Assembly: GCF_902167145.1 (NCBI RefSeq)
Contig: NC_050104.1
Coordinates: 248,001 to 312,000, forward strand
Source of the DNA: Zea mays
Lineage: Eukaryota > Streptophyta > Magnoliopsida > Poales > Poaceae
Length of the DNA: 64,000 nt
Direction of reading: 5' to 3'
Part shown: positions 62,692-64,000 of the stretch, piece by piece
How the letters are laid out: every line of letters begins with the position of its first letter
Position numbering within the stretch: position 1 is the first letter of the stretch
Made by a program: the position numbers and the translations under genes
Notes under the pieces: generated by a model
What the model was told of the DNA's origin: nothing
Databases searched by the model: none
What the model saw: only the letters and a program-made list of their open reading frames with translations

Positions 62692-64000
62692 ATGTCTGAG
62701 GAGAAGAAGGTTGCTGCCGAAATGAAGCTGAGCCTTTCTGAAGAGATGCATCTGGGTTTTCTTCAATCTATGTCAAAGACTAATACAGAGAAGATCACTA
62801 AAGAAATTTTGGAAGGTTTATCTGAAGATACTGGTGATAGCGACAGCTATGACGTTGATAGTGGTGGCGAAGACTCCGAAGATCGGCCTTGGCGACCAAG
62901 CCATGCGGTCTTCGGCAAATCAAGTATTAAAGAGAATCATCTTGTCAACATGAGGGGAAGATATTTCCGGGATTTGTCTGTTGTAAGGGCCGACGAAGGA
63001 GAAAAGACTTGCCCAACTCCTGAGGAAAATGAGGTCGTAATATTTCGAAGCTTCTTGAAAGCTGGACTACGATTTCCCCTGAGCAGTTTTGTTGTAGAGG
63101 TGCTGAAGATATTTGAAATTCACCTTCACCAACTTACCCCCGAAGCAATCATAAGGATGAACATCTTCGTATGGGCCGTGAGGAGCCAAGGCTTGGAACC
63201 TGATGCAAAAAGCTTCTGCAACATACACGAATTGTTATACGGAATGGTTCTACGTGAAGAATGACTTGAAATCTCGAGAAGATATAAAGAAGATCATTAT
63301 GCATCCCATCTGGCAACGCTTCGGCCTGCGAAGGCCGACGGTTGAAATGAATGAAGCAGACGAAGAATGCCAGAGAGCCTTCGGAGTTGTCTGCTCTTTT
63401 ATTGGGACAAGGGATTTAACACAAGAACACATTGCCTTCCGAGTGTGGCCTCTTGCAGATAATTGGGAAATGCGAAAAGAAACTGTTAAAGATACTGACG
63501 AAGGTGGGCTAGTCAGGCTGAAGTATACATTCAAGTACGGAGACAAGTTCGTTGAACCAGATGATGATTGGTTAAAGAGCATTGAGACTGTAAGTGATGA
63601 ATTGCTTGGGGTATATTCGAAGGCCGAAGACACTGCATTGTCAGCGGCCTTCGGAGGCCGAAAAAAGAAAAGACTCAACCGAGTGTTTGATGCAGTCGGG
63701 TTTGTCTACCCCGACTATCGCTATCCAATACGGGGGCAAAAAAGAAAAGGCACAACTTCTGCGAAAGAAACAGGTGCAGCTGTTCCTAGCGAGCCAGCGC
63801 CGAAGAGAAAAAGGATAAAAGTTCTCACACACCGGCCACGCTATATTGAACCAGCCACGGTGCCTAAGTTCACCGGTGAGACTTCTTCGGCCACCGAGGC
63901 TAAAGAGCCAACGCTGCTGCCAGAAGTCACATAAATGGCCGAAGTGCCAGCGACAGAAAAGGTGGAAGAACCAAACACAGAAGAAGCGAAAGCATCAGCT
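62692..64000 (+). pseudogene. Broken plant gypsy-type transposon protein gene (PF04195-like)
   Basis: The reading frame starts at the ATG at 62,692 (MSEEKKVAAEMKLS) and stays open for 190 codons to 63,264. An acidic serine-rich stretch (residues about 43-65) is followed from about residue 100 by a region resembling the plant 'putative gypsy type transposon' domain, with FLKAGLRFPLSSFVVEVLKI and LTPEAIIRMNIFVWAV. Near 63,238-63,244 similarity moves to another frame: after HELLY the first frame soon ends, while EWFYVKNDLK continues in frame +2 to a TAA at 63,932. The second part has a basic, possibly nuclear-targeting tail (GRKKKRLNR, PAPKRKRIKV). Beyond the TAA the same frame is open again (MAEVPATEKVEEP) to the window end. 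One frameshift, probably a small internal deletion, plus one nonsense codon make it non-functional as a single protein. The family assignment is from memory; its role in the element is unknown. Confidence 0.75.

Larger units (their letters stand above)
61732..64000 (+). mobile_element. LTR retrotransposon, 5' part, inserted in K180 (truncated by window end)
   Basis: Satellite sequence breaks off inside a monomer at CATGGC, and unrelated DNA begins with TGTTGGAGACTTG, the TG start expected of a plant LTR. The preceding bases ATGGC (61,727-61,731) are the predicted target-site duplication; its partner would lie beyond the window. The region is rich in CTTCGG/CCGAAG words and contains GAAGGCCCCCAACAG followed by TAGCCCCTCGC, a style I associate with maize gypsy-class LTRs. 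It also contains a TATA box and a gene for a plant gypsy-type transposon protein. I could not place the LTR/internal boundary, because no clear tRNA primer-binding site is seen between the TATA box and the gene. The family is therefore unnamed, and the gene could even lie within a long LTR. Confidence 0.8.

Noticed and set aside
63250..63832. Minus-strand open frames overlapping the transposon protein gene
   Set aside because: They are shadows of the plus-strand frame, which has the recognisable family similarity.

Overview
The window is plant repetitive DNA with no functional single-copy gene. I recognise two tandem satellites: the roughly 180-bp knob repeat (knob180 or K180) and the roughly 350-bp TR-1 repeat. 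Both are hallmarks of maize chromosome knobs, so the source is very probably Zea mays or a close Zea/Tripsacum relative. Recognition is from memory of these families; no search was run.

Conventions. For K180, '+' means the + strand reads GGCCACACAACCCCCATTT and '-' means it reads the complement. For TR-1, '+' means the + strand reads TTTATGTCCACTCAAG.

Layout. 1-4330 is K180 (+), about 24 monomers, with a six-monomer higher-order unit repeated twice. 4361-11027 is a TR-1 domain: forward units at 4361-7228, a K180 (-) island at 7229-8050, forward units at 8051-9097, then an abrupt switch to reverse units at 9098-11027. 11051-50236 is a long K180 (-) array, about 217 monomers, built from nested tandem segmental duplications of 3, 8, 11, 12-13 and 22 monomers. 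At 50236 the array flips to K180 (+), which runs to about 61593 (about 63 monomers). It flips again to a short K180 (-) stub at 61592-61731. At 61732 an LTR retrotransposon interrupts a monomer and continues past the window end. It carries a promoter-like TATA box and a broken gene for a plant gypsy-type transposon protein.

Architecture. The window holds two large imperfect palindromes. The first, centred on TR-1 at 9093-9097, pairs 9098-11945 with dispersed parts of 1-8338 in inverted order; the left arm has gained extra TR-1 and K180 or the right arm has lost it. The second, centred near 50236, pairs 50.2-61.5 kb with parts of about 26-50 kb. Private variants shared between arms (an 83-bp TR-1 deletion, a K180/TR-1 linker, a 6-bp duplication inside one monomer) show that these are true inverted duplications and not just satellite arrays in opposite orientation.

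Function. Nothing here is expected to make a conserved protein. Many 60-240 codon open frames exist on both strands only because the monomer is 180 bp (60 codons) and happens to lack stops in one frame per strand. In maize, K180 and TR-1 knobs are known to act as neocentromeres in meiotic drive when the abnormal chromosome 10 kinesins are present; that is established knowledge about the repeats, not something this sequence shows. I found no undescribed gene system. The points most worth a second look are the palindrome junctions and CENP-B-box-like 17-mers in a few monomers.
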